A DNA stretch of 34,097 bases from assembly GCA_964195515.1 (NCBI GenBank), contig CAXMQO010000121.1:1-34097 (forward strand). The letters run 5' to 3'. The notes beneath the pieces are model-generated. The model was not told the DNA's origin. It worked only from the letters and a program-made list of their open reading frames with translations, and made no database searches. Positions 23,022 to 30,528 of this stretch are shown here, piece after piece; position 1 is the first letter of the stretch; the number at the start of each line of letters is the position of its first letter. The DNA comes from JAHEEL01 sp964195515. GTDB lineage: Bacteria > Actinomycetota > Acidimicrobiia > Spongiisociales > UBA5794. Both the position numbers and the translations under genes were made by a program.

Positions 23022-25244
23022 ATGCGAAGAATGGTCTCCACACTCGTGGTCGCGATGCTGGTCGCGGCCGGATGCGTCTCGAGTTCTTCCGACACGACGA
23101 CCACGGTGACGATGGCACCCGCCCCGACCACCGCAGTCACGACGACGCCCACGACGGTTCCTGCCACCACGAGCACGGCGACATCATCCCCACCGGCGGC
23201 GATCGAGATCGTGGAGCGGCCGGACTCCAGCTTCGACGCCACGCTTGCCGACGTTCCGCTGATCACAGAAGGGGCCTATGCGGGGCCTGCGTGGCCTTCG
23301 TCGCTCGAGCGTGTGGCCTTCGTCGATGCCGTTCCGGCGGGACTCCGTGGACGACTCGTCGACGATGGCTTCGTCATCGAATCCAACACCGATGGGTACG
23401 CGACTGAATCTCCGGAAGCCCTGTCATGGAGCACGCAGTTCTCGACGATCTACGAACAACTGGGTCCGTACGGCGGAGCGGCAGGACGCCCGGTATTCGT
23501 CACGACCGATGTTGGCTACCACCTGTGGCACCAGGTCTTCGACTTCGTGCTCCGCGACACCGAGGAGCGGCAACTCCTCGCCGTGCTCGAGTCGCTCGTC
23601 GGAGGTCTGCTGTCGGCCGCCCGCGATCGGGCCGCGACCTTCGCAGGCACCCCGATGGAGGACGCCACCATGCGTGCGGCTGACCATCTCGAAGCGGTCG
23701 CCACCGTCCTCGGACTCGATGTCGGACCGATCAGCGAGCGCGCCGCGGATGACGTTGCCCTCGTCGAAACCCACACCGAAATAGCGGTCTCGCCCACCGT
23801 GGGCGGGTCGTGTGAACCACCGGCGACCGCCTCGTGTGTCGACTACTCCCTGATGACGCCGCGCGGCCACTACACGCGATCAAGTGGACTGACCCGCTAC
23901 TTCAAAGCGATGTCAATGCTCGGCAATATCGGCTTCTCGGTCACCGATGTCGAAACTCTTCGTGTCGGCTTGGTGATAGCACATCTCCTGGCAACCGACC
24001 CGGACCTGGCCGCTGCGTGGGCAACGATCTACGACCCGACTGCCTTCCTCATCGGAACGGCCGACGACTACACGCCGTTCGAGGCGGCCGGGGCAGCAGC
24101 CGCCGTCGGCGTGGATCTCGGTGATCTCAACGCTCTCACCGCCGATGAGACCGTCGCATCAGTCGGCAATGCTCTCCTCGCTTCTCGCGACGTGCAAATC
24201 GATCCGCAACGGGCGTCGCTCCGCACGATGGGCTCCCGGTTCGTCCTCGACTCCTGGATCTACGACCAACTCACCGCTCCGGGCGTCGCCGGGCGGATCC
24301 GCCCCGACCCGCTCGACCTCGCCTCGGTGATGGGCAGCGACCTCGCCGACAGCGTCCAGAATGCAGCGGGTGAACCGGCTGCGTATCCGGACTATGAGCC
24401 AAAGGTCGTGGAACTCCGCGAGATCACCGCAGCCAGACCCATCGACCAGTGGGGAGAGACGGTCTACAGCGGCTGGCTCTACGCCCTCCAACCTGAATGG
24501 GTGATGCCGCATCCCGACGCGTACCCGCCGTTCATGCGCACAACGGCATGGGAGGCCAAGTCGCACAACGCCGGCTTCGCGTCGTACGCGGAGCTGAAGC
24601 ACGACACGATCCTCTACGCGAAACAAGGAATCGCCGAAGGTGATGCTCCGGAGCCTCCTCCGCCGCCACGCCACTGGGTCGAGTCCGATCCGGTCGCGTT
24701 CGGCCGACTCGCCGCTCTTGCCCGAATGATGCGCGATGGACTCGCCGGCGCAGGCCTCATGCTCGCCGGGGACTACGACACCGAGGAAGGCGACCCGTGG
24801 AACGAAGACGAGACGACCCGGTGGGCGGCCGACTATCTCATCGACATGCTCGACCGTTTCACTCGACTCGCAGACGACGAACTCGCTGCCCTTCCGATCT
24901 CCGCCGACGACAACAAGTGGCTCTCCGAGATCGGCGGGGCGATCGGCTGGCTACTCGAAGCCGTCAACCGGGGGGAGATCGAGGCGACACCCATCATCGC
25001 CGACATCTTCCTCGATCCGTTCGCCGATGAGGTTCTCGAGGTCGGAACCGGGCCGCTCGAAACCATCCACGTCATCGTTCCCAACGACGAAGGACACTTC
25101 CAGGTCGCCACCGGCGCGGTCTACTCGTACTACCAGTTCTGGGGTCCCCGCTCCGAGCGTCTCACCGACGAGGAATGGCGCGACCGCATCGTCGCAGGAG
25201 ATCTCCCGGATCGGCCATCGTGGTGGACCGACGAACTCGGCTGA
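23022..25244 (+). CDS. DUF3160-domain lipoprotein
   Basis: The 740-residue protein has a lipoprotein signal (MRRMVSTLVVAMLVAAGC, lipidated C18), a Thr/Ser/Pro-rich linker at about 19-62, and a large domain I recognise as DUF3160. Landmarks are VFVTTDVGYHLWHQVFDFVL, MTPRGHYTRSSGLTRYFKAMSMLG, TTAWEAKSHNAGFASYAELKHDTILYAKQ, and HVIVPNDEGHFQVATGAVYSYYQF. The domain function is unknown; it is a predicted surface-anchored protein. GGAGGTGA lies just before the ATG. It overlaps the CapA-like gene downstream by 25 bp and starts a run of exported proteins. Confidence 0.9.
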   Translation: MRRMVSTLVVAMLVAAGCVSSSSDTTTTVTMAPAPTTAVTTTPTTVPATTSTATSSPPAAIEIVERPDSSFDATLADVPLITEGAYAGPAWPSSLERVAFVDAVPAGLRGRLVDDGFVIESNTDGYATESPEALSWSTQFSTIYEQLGPYGGAAGRPVFVTTDVGYHLWHQVFDFVLRDTEERQLLAVLESLVGGLLSAARDRAATFAGTPMEDATMRAADHLEAVATVLGLDVGPISERAADDVALVETHTEIAVSPTVGGSCEPPATASCVDYSLMTPRGHYTRSSGLTRYFKAMSMLGNIGFSVTDVETLRVGLVIAHLLATDPDLAAAWATIYDPTAFLIGTADDYTPFEAAGAAAAVGVDLGDLNALTADETVASVGNALLASRDVQIDPQRASLRTMGSRFVLDSWIYDQLTAPGVAGRIRPDPLDLASVMGSDLADSVQNAAGEPAAYPDYEPKVVELREITAARPIDQWGETVYSGWLYALQPEWVMPHPDAYPPFMRTTAWEAKSHNAGFASYAELKHDTILYAKQGIAEGDAPEPPPPPRHWVESDPVAFGRLAALARMMRDGLAGAGLMLAGDYDTEEGDPWNEDETTRWAADYLIDMLDRFTRLADDELAALPISADDNKWLSEIGGAIGWLLEAVNRGEIEATPIIADIFLDPFADEVLEVGTGPLETIHVIVPNDEGHFQVATGAVYSYYQFWGPRSERLTDEEWRDRIVAGDLPDRPSWWTDELG

Positions 25245-26710
25245 CCTTCTGGCTCGTCGCAGCACTCCTCTGCGGGTCGTGCGCCGTCGCGCCGGCCGAC
25301 GATACTGTGGCACCGCCGCCGACCGGGCCGACCGCGGTCACCGTGCTTCTCGCGGGTGATGCGATGCTCGGCCGGAACGTTGCTCCGGTCGCGGCCGCCG
25401 ATCCCGACGGGCTGTTCGTCGACGTTCGCCGTGAGATTCGGCAGGCCGATATCGCCGCCGTGAACGTCGAATCGCCGCTCACGGATCGGCCCCATACCTC
25501 ACCAAACCCCTACGCGCTGGAGGCCAATCCGCAGAGCGCAATCCTGCTCGCCGCCGCAGGTTTCGACGTCGCCGGTATCGCCAACAACCATGCCGGCGAC
25601 GCCGGACCGATGTCCGTCGTCGACTCCGTGGGCGCCATCAGCGACGCGGGCATGCGAACGGTTGGGGGTGGAATCGACCTCGCCGGGGCGTGGACACCGG
25701 TGATCGTAGAGACAGGAGGCGTCAAGATCGCCTTCCTCGCGATCGACGGCTCCCGACAAGGTCTGTCCGCGACCGAGTCGGGACCCGGTATCGCGTCCTG
25801 GGATCCGGACCGGGCACGATCGGCGATCGTCGGGGCTCGTTCGGCCGCTGACGTCGTCATCGTCGGACTCCATGGAGGTGTCGAATACCGGACAGGCCCG
25901 GATCCGCTGCTCGGTCCGATCGCCGACGAACTCGCCGCCATGGGCGCAGACGTAGTGTGGGGCCACGGGCCGCACGTCGAGCAACCGATCTCGGTCACCG
26001 ACCCGAATTACGTCGGGCGGCCGACCGTGATCGGCACCTCTCTGGGCAACTTCCTCTTCGATCAGCAGAGGCCCGGAACCGACTCCGGGATTCTCCTCGA
26101 AGTGCTCGTCGATCGGAACGGGGTCGTCGCCCACCGCGTCGGTGACGTCGACCACCACGATCTCCGCGTTCACTTCAACGGGTGGCGTCCTCCGGACGGT
26201 GATGCCGCACTCGTCGCCGGCGGATCGTGGAATCTCGACCGCCCGGTCGCCCTCGTTGATACCTCGATCGACCTCCCTTCGTTCTCCGAAGGCACCGTTG
26301 TCAACGCCGGCACCAGCGATCTCGATGGAGACGGGATCCCCGAGATCCTCGTCTCCTACCGTCATCCGCTGCGGGACAAGTCGGGTAATCCCGCTCCGCC
26401 GCCGCCGACCGACGCCTCAGGTTTGTCCGCGCATCTCGGTGTGATCGCAGCCGACGGGTCCCCGATCTGGCTGTCACGCCGTCCCCCGCACCCGGTCGGT
26501 TACGTCGCGGCGTGCGACGGCGGAGCCGCCTTCGCCTACACGGCACTCGACGACGCCACGGTGATCGCCACCGGTGTGGGCGTGTGGAGCGGATTCGGCT
26601 TCGTGCTCGAAGCCGAACTCTCCGGACCCGGAACGATCGGATGCGCCGATGTCGACGGGGACGGGCGCCTCGACCCAGTGATCGTCGGTCGGAGCGTTTG
26701 GGATCCGTGA
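25220..26710 (+). CDS. CapA-like metallophosphatase-fold protein with FG-GAP-like repeats
   Basis: The ~496-residue exported protein begins with basic DRRTRLTF and a hydrophobic helix ending LLCGSC (a possible but atypical lipobox; the RR could be Tat-like). The PGA_cap/CapA domain at about 38-310 has VTVLLAGDAMLGRNV, AAVNVESPLTD, DVAGIANNHAGDAGPMS, VIVGLHGGVEYRTG, VWGHGPHVEQP and IGTSLGNFLFDQ. CapA proteins are linked to poly-gamma-glutamate or capsule synthesis, but many are unassigned. The C-terminal part has two Asp-rich calcium-loop motifs, SDLDGDGIPEILVS and ADVDGDGRLDPVIVG, typical of FG-GAP/VCBS repeats. GTG codons at 25220 and 25223 are equivalent starts; an ATG at 25175 is less likely. 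Confidence 0.85.
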   Translation: MVDRRTRLTFWLVAALLCGSCAVAPADDTVAPPPTGPTAVTVLLAGDAMLGRNVAPVAAADPDGLFVDVRREIRQADIAAVNVESPLTDRPHTSPNPYALEANPQSAILLAAAGFDVAGIANNHAGDAGPMSVVDSVGAISDAGMRTVGGGIDLAGAWTPVIVETGGVKIAFLAIDGSRQGLSATESGPGIASWDPDRARSAIVGARSAADVVIVGLHGGVEYRTGPDPLLGPIADELAAMGADVVWGHGPHVEQPISVTDPNYVGRPTVIGTSLGNFLFDQQRPGTDSGILLEVLVDRNGVVAHRVGDVDHHDLRVHFNGWRPPDGDAALVAGGSWNLDRPVALVDTSIDLPSFSEGTVVNAGTSDLDGDGIPEILVSYRHPLRDKSGNPAPPPPTDASGLSAHLGVIAADGSPIWLSRRPPHPVGYVAACDGGAAFAYTALDDATVIATGVGVWSGFGFVLEAELSGPGTIGCADVDGDGRLDPVIVGRSVWDP

Positions 26711-26734
26711 GTCCGGAGAAGGATCTCGGAATCA

Positions 26735-27274
26735 ATGGATCCACCGGAGGTTCCCCAACGAATGGACACCCAACAACTCCTCGCCGAGCGCGCCGACAAG
26801 GACGACTTCCTCCGCCACGACCCGCAGTCGCCGATCCCCACGGAGGACCGAACCCGGTTCGAAGGGCTCACCTACTACGACCCCTCACCCGAACTGGTCT
26901 TCACGGTCCCCGTCGACACTGTGGAACCCGAACCGGTGCAGATCGGGACCACCGCCGGCGAAGAACGCACGTACCACCGTGCAGCCACCGTGACCGTCTT
27001 CGTTGAGGGGACCGACGTGGTTCTCGGTCTGTACTCCACCGGACAGGTCGGCCTGTTCCTCCCGTTTCGGGATTCCACGTCGGGGGACGAGACGTACGGC
27101 GCAGGGCGATACCTCGACATCGAGCCGAACGGCGACGGCACCGTCACGATCGACTTCAACTACGCATATGCACCTTTCTGTGCATACAGCGACGCATACT
27201 CGTGTGCTCTTCCGCCGTACGACAATTGGCTGGAAGTCCCGATCAGGGCGGGAGAACGCAACCTCATCGGCTGA
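26735..27274 (+). CDS. DUF1684 protein
   Basis: The 179-residue protein has a helix with LLAERADKDDFLRHDPQSPIP, then FEGLTYYDPSPELVFTV, and the strongly conserved DUF1684 core: STSGDETYGAGRYLDIEP, TVTIDFNYAYAPFCAY and SCALPPYDNWLEVPIRAGERN. It has no signal peptide and is probably cytoplasmic. The biochemical function of the family is unknown. Two starts are plausible, ATG 26735 (GGAGAAGGA upstream) and ATG 26762 (GGAGG at 26746-26750). The shorter form would lose nine residues outside the conserved region. Confidence 0.9.
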   Translation: MDPPEVPQRMDTQQLLAERADKDDFLRHDPQSPIPTEDRTRFEGLTYYDPSPELVFTVPVDTVEPEPVQIGTTAGEERTYHRAATVTVFVEGTDVVLGLYSTGQVGLFLPFRDSTSGDETYGAGRYLDIEPNGDGTVTIDFNYAYAPFCAYSDAYSCALPPYDNWLEVPIRAGERNLIG

Positions 27275-27279
27275 CGCTT

Positions 27280-27285
27280 TACGCT
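27280..27285 (+). promoter_or_regulatory. Candidate -10 box for leaderless amidohydrolase
   Basis: TACGCT ends 7 nt before the ATG at 27293 with no ribosome site between. It is the same geometry and sequence as the nitroreductase box on the other strand. Confidence 0.4.
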
Positions 27286-27292
27286 GCCGGTG

Positions 27293-28381
27293 ATGCGCAC
27301 GTTGATCACCGTCAGAGAGCCGGGCAAAGATCCGGTCCCGCTCGTCATCGAAGGAGATCGGTTCTCGGATCCAGACGACGGCCCCATCGATCGGGAGATT
27401 CAAACCGGCCGCCTCTATGCATTGCCCGGTCTCGCAGACTGTCACGCGCACCTTGGCCTGACTCAGGTCGGCGAGATGACACACATCACCGACGACGAGA
27501 TCCGATCCAACAGTGTCACCAACGCCTGGATGCAGGTCGAGGGCGGCGTCCTCCTCATCGCCGACAAGGGGTCGTCAAGCGACGTCTCTCTCGAGATCCT
27601 CGATGCGCCGCCGACCGAGCGGCCGGAGATTCACATGGCAGGCCGGATCATCGCCCCACCAGGCGGGTACTACGCCGGCTACGGCCACGAGGTAGACGAA
27701 GAAGGCCTCGTCGAAGCCGTGCGCAGAGCAACCGGAACCCGCGCGTCGTGGGTGAAGATCGTCGGCGACTGGCCGCGCAAGGGCATCGGCCCCGAGGCAA
27801 ACTACGGCGAGGCGGCGCTGACCAAAGCGGTCGAGGTGGCTCACGCTGCAGGACGACGAGTAGCGATCCACACCATGGCCCCTCAGGGGATCGGACCGGC
27901 GGTCGCAGCGGGCGTCGACTCGATCGAACACGGGCTGTTCCTGTCAGCGGTTGATTTGGCGGGACTCGCCGCACGCGGCGGGGCGTGGGTCCCGACCGTT
28001 CTCGGCGCCGAGGCGATCATCGAGTTTCTCGGCGCTGACAGTTCGGGCGGGCGACTCCTGTCCAGTGGCGTCGACAACGTGCGGGAGCTGCTCCCGGAGG
28101 CCGAACGTCTCGGTGTCACCGTACTCACCGGCACCGACCTCGCTATTCCCCACGGCAAGGTCGCCCACGAGGCGATCCGTCTCCACGGTCTCGGCCTCTC
28201 GAAGCCGGCGGCTCTCCATGCGGTCAGCACCGCCGCATACGACTATCTCGGTGTGGATCATCGCTTCATTCCTGGGATGCCCGCCGACGCGGTCTTCGTC
28301 CGTGAAGACCCGCGGAACCACCTCGAGACGCTGCTGGATCCACGGACGATTGTCCGCTTGGGACGAATTGCGCGTCGTTGA
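27293..28381 (+). CDS. Amidohydrolase-superfamily metal-dependent hydrolase
   Basis: This 362-residue enzyme has an N-terminal beta-sandwich and a metal-binding barrel. Counting from the adjacent in-frame GTG at 27290, ligands are H52/H54 in LADCHAHLG, a candidate carboxylated lysine K156 in WVKIVGD, H194 in VAIHTMAP, H214 in SIEHGLF and D283 in LTGTDLAIPHGK. The C-terminal PGMPADAVFVREDP returns to the sandwich domain. The closest familiar group is the imidazolonepropionase/prolidase-like amidohydrolases; the substrate is unknown. GTG 27290 directly precedes ATG 27293; I chose the ATG because of the TANNNT box 7 nt upstream. Confidence 0.9.
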   Translation: MRTLITVREPGKDPVPLVIEGDRFSDPDDGPIDREIQTGRLYALPGLADCHAHLGLTQVGEMTHITDDEIRSNSVTNAWMQVEGGVLLIADKGSSSDVSLEILDAPPTERPEIHMAGRIIAPPGGYYAGYGHEVDEEGLVEAVRRATGTRASWVKIVGDWPRKGIGPEANYGEAALTKAVEVAHAAGRRVAIHTMAPQGIGPAVAAGVDSIEHGLFLSAVDLAGLAARGGAWVPTVLGAEAIIEFLGADSSGGRLLSSGVDNVRELLPEAERLGVTVLTGTDLAIPHGKVAHEAIRLHGLGLSKPAALHAVSTAAYDYLGVDHRFIPGMPADAVFVREDPRNHLETLLDPRTIVRLGRIARR

Positions 28382-28412
28382 CGTTTCTTGGATGCCCGCG
28401 CAGGTGGTGGGT

Positions 28413-28651
28413 ATGCGGACCACTATCGCGATGGGCGAGGACCTGTACCCGCCGCCCAGGTCAGAGCCACGGCCGAAGGCCGAAGTCTGAGTTCGCTCGT
28501 CGAAGAGGCCCTTCGCCACCACCCTACGGCCCGCCGCTCCAGGACCATCACGGATGTCGCCGACAAATTCATCGTCGGGGGCGACGGAATCCTCCCCGGC
28601 GTCGACCTCGACGACTCGTCGGCGCTCCTCGATCTCATGAGCACGCGCTAG
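28413..28651 (+). pseudogene. Frameshifted VapB-type antitoxin remnant without toxin partner
   Basis: The ATG at 28413 starts MRTTIAMGEDLY, the ribbon-helix-helix start of VapB antitoxins. The frame then runs out to a stop after PRPKAEV. In another frame the text continues QVRATAEGRSLSSLVEEALR and ends GGDGILPGVDLDDSSALLDLM, the usual VapB C-terminus. Restoring one base in the C/G-rich stretch near 28448-28457 joins the two into one antitoxin of about 80 residues. No VapC gene follows: only 72 bp separate the stop from the convergent thioesterase gene. It is a decayed or mis-sequenced orphan antitoxin. Confidence 0.8.
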
Positions 28652-28688
28652 GAATCGGTATCGACTACTGACGACTGCGCCCGATTCC
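28651..28688. terminator. Inverted repeat between convergent genes, possible bidirectional terminator
   Basis: GGAATCGG (28651-28658) and CCGATTCC (28681-28688) form an 8-bp stem with a 22-nt loop in the gap between the antitoxin remnant and the thioesterase gene. There is no T-run, so support is modest. Confidence 0.35.
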
Positions 28689-28723
28689 CCGACCTGACCT
28701 TGATCGACCCGCGAGCGATCTGA

Positions 28724-29182
28724 TCAGCCGACGATGTAGGTGCCCGTCCCCGCCGCGATGAGGGTGCCCTCGTCGTTGTGGAACTCCATTCGGGCGACGG
28801 CAACCCGAGACCCGGTGCGCAACACGACGGCCGAGGCATCAAACCACTCGCCGACACCGGGGCGGAGGTAGTCGACTCGCAGGTCGATCGTGCCGATCTT
28901 CGAGAAGATACGCGCCGCGTCCTCCTGGGTCTCGGGCAGATCACGGCCCACGACTCCCATCATCGCGGCGATGCCGCCGACCACGTCGAGGGTCGACGAG
29001 ATGACACCACCGTGGAGATAGCCGCGAGCGAAGTTGCCGATGAGATCGTCACGCCGGTCGACACGGATGCGGACGGTCCCGTTTTCGCTGATCCGGCACT
29101 CTCGAAGGCCGAGAATTCGGTTGAAAGGGATGAGGTTCTCGGCCACTTCGACGAGGGCAGCAAGGGTGTCGAAGTCGGTCAT
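28724..29182 (-). CDS. Hotdog-fold acyl-CoA thioesterase (YigI-like)
   Basis: The 152-residue hotdog protein has LIPFNRILGLRECRI, the central-helix start NFARGYLHGGVISSTLDVVGGIAAM, the family-specific insert around ARIFSKIGTIDLRVDYLRPG, and SRVAVARMEFHNDEGTLIAAGTGTYIV. The GTIDLRVDYLRPG segment matches the YigI-type medium/long-chain acyl-CoA thioesterases. Hydrolysis of acyl-CoA fits the beta-oxidation genes nearby, but linkage is not tight. No Shine-Dalgarno is present; TACACT (29189-29194 complement) is 6 nt from the ATG, suggesting a leaderless transcript. It is divergent from the sigma factor gene. Confidence 0.9.
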   Translation of the reverse strand: MTDFDTLAALVEVAENLIPFNRILGLRECRISENGTVRIRVDRRDDLIGNFARGYLHGGVISSTLDVVGGIAAMMGVVGRDLPETQEDAARIFSKIGTIDLRVDYLRPGVGEWFDASAVVLRTGSRVAVARMEFHNDEGTLIAAGTGTYIVG

Positions 29183-29188
29183 GTCGCG

Positions 29189-29194
29189 AGTGTA
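29189..29194 (-). promoter_or_regulatory. Candidate -10 box for leaderless thioesterase
   Basis: TACACT reads toward the ATG at 29182 with a 6-nt gap and no Shine-Dalgarno. Confidence 0.4.
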
Positions 29195-29226
29195 CGGCCG
29201 GCCACCGGGACCAGATTCGCGATCTG

Positions 29227-29258
29227 GACTTGAAGTCTGAGCGAAGTTGTGTCATATT
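29227..29258 (+). promoter_or_regulatory. Probable promoter of the sigma factor gene
   Basis: TTGAAG (29230-29235) and CATATT (29253-29258) are separated by 17 bp, the only good -35/-10 pair in this gap. The -35 is embedded in the palindrome GACTT-G-AAGTC (29227-29237), which could be an operator. The implied 5' leader is about 185 nt. Confidence 0.55.
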
Positions 29259-29264
29259 GTGCAC

Positions 29265-29452
29265 TCGAACGAGCCGATCGGTACTCGGGAACCCCTCCGT
29301 TGTTGAGAGCGTTGTTCCTTCACGAAACCCGACGGCCGGGAACCAAACGCTGTGGTCGAAGCGTCCAACGAAAGACGCTGGAGCCAATGGGGCCGAATCT
29401 CCAAGACCCTCAGCGCTGAAACGCGAACCAATAAGTGAAGGATTTCACAAAC
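29265..29452 (+). other. Long 5' leader of the sigma factor mRNA
   Basis: Between the probable promoter and the ATG at 29453 there is no credible coding frame. The leader holds the hairpin AGCGTC-N8-GACGCT (near 29370-29390), and GTGAA-GGAT-TTCAC (29435-29448), whose stem-loop contains the AAGGA ribosome site. It could fold to limit translation. No known riboswitch class is recognised. Confidence 0.4.
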
Positions 29453-30397
29453 ATGAAGACGGCAGAAAAGATGCGAATGGTCGGTCAACCGCTCGAGATG
29501 GGCGACGGCTTGACCCGCTACCTCCAAGAGATTTCATACCACGACTTGCTCACCGCAGATGAGGAAGTCGAACTCGCCCAGGCGATCGAAACCGGTCGGG
29601 TATCAGAAGAACAGCTCGCAACCGTCTCGGTGCGAGGCGCCGAGAAGGTTCGGCTCCAGCGGAACGTGCGCAAAGGCCGCGAGGCTCGCGAGCGCTTCGC
29701 TCAGGCGAATCTCCGTCTCGTCGTCAGCCAGGCGAAGCGGTACCGCAGCCAGTACGGCATCGAGTTCATCGACCTCATCCAGGAGGGAAACCTCGGGCTC
29801 ATTCGTGCCGTTGAGAAGTTCGACTGGCGCAGGGGCTTCAAGTTCTCGACGTACGCGACCTGGTGGATCCGTCAGTCCATGCAGCGCGCGGTGGCTGAGA
29901 AGTCCCGCACCGTGCGTCTCCCGAACTCGCTCCACGACACCCTCGTCACGCTCAACAGCACCCGCAACCGTCTGCTCTCCGAGCTCGGCCGGGAGCCGAC
30001 ACCGCAGGAGCTTGCCGAGGAGTCCGGTCTCACGTTCGACGCCGTCGTCGAAGCGCAGCTCGTCAACGACTCCGTGTCGCTCGAAGCACCCGTCGGTGAA
30101 GATGGCGCCGTCCTCGGCGACTTCGTCGCACACCACGACGAGGAAGACCCGGTTCGCGAGACCGAGAGAGCCAGTGCCATCGAATCGCTCCGGGAAGCGA
30201 TCAACCGCCTCCCCCAGCGTGAGGCCTACATCCTGTCGATGCGGGTCGGATTCGAAGACGGTCTCCCCCGCACTCATGAGGAGATCGGCGGAAATCTCGG
30301 TCTCGGCCCGACTCGGGTCCGGTCGATCGAGAAACTCGCCCTCTCGAAGCTCCGCCACCCGGCGTTCGGTCTCCGGGAAGACGCGATGGACTTCTAG
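29453..30397 (+). CDS. Sigma-70 family RNA polymerase sigma factor (group 1/2 type)
   Basis: The 314-residue factor lacks region 1.1. Region 1.2 is DGLTRYLQEISYHDLLTADEEVELAQ. Region 2 is FAQANLRLVVSQAKRYRSQYGIEFIDLIQEGNLGLIRAVEKFDWRRGFKFSTYATWWIRQSMQRAV with the complete -10 recognition helix, followed by region 3 (RNRLLSELGREPTPQELAEESGL) and region 4 (RLPQREAYILSMRVGF...THEEIGGNLGLGPTRVRSIEKLALSKLRHP). The -35 recognition helix is unusual: the common TRERIRQIE reads GPTRVRSIE. It may be a group 2 or diverged primary-like factor. A GTG at 29435 is in frame; I chose the ATG at 29453 because AAGGA lies 9 nt before it. Confidence 0.94.
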   Translation: MKTAEKMRMVGQPLEMGDGLTRYLQEISYHDLLTADEEVELAQAIETGRVSEEQLATVSVRGAEKVRLQRNVRKGREARERFAQANLRLVVSQAKRYRSQYGIEFIDLIQEGNLGLIRAVEKFDWRRGFKFSTYATWWIRQSMQRAVAEKSRTVRLPNSLHDTLVTLNSTRNRLLSELGREPTPQELAEESGLTFDAVVEAQLVNDSVSLEAPVGEDGAVLGDFVAHHDEEDPVRETERASAIESLREAINRLPQREAYILSMRVGFEDGLPRTHEEIGGNLGLGPTRVRSIEKLALSKLRHPAFGLREDAMDF

Positions 30398-30424
30398 TCC
30401 CTCAAACTCCATCTCAGCAAGAGA

Positions 30425-30456
30425 GCCGCTCCGAAATCGGGGCGGCCTTCTTCGTT
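30425..30456 (+). terminator. Intrinsic terminator of the sigma factor gene
   Basis: gccgctccga and tcggggcggc pair over 10 positions (one G-U) with a 2-nt loop, followed by the T-rich cttcttcgtt. It lies 27 bp past the stop and isolates the gene from fadI. Confidence 0.8.
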
Positions 30457-30528
30457 CAGGGAACACACCGCCGTCACACCCGGTTCGGTGCGCGAGAATA
30501 CGGGGAGTACCTACACGAAGGAGTGCCC

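Noticed and set aside
28652..28723. Truncated vapC toxin after the antitoxin remnant
   Set aside because: The 72 bases contain no PIN-domain start such as a hydrophobic strand followed by D-[ST]-[NS]; nothing supports even a fragment.
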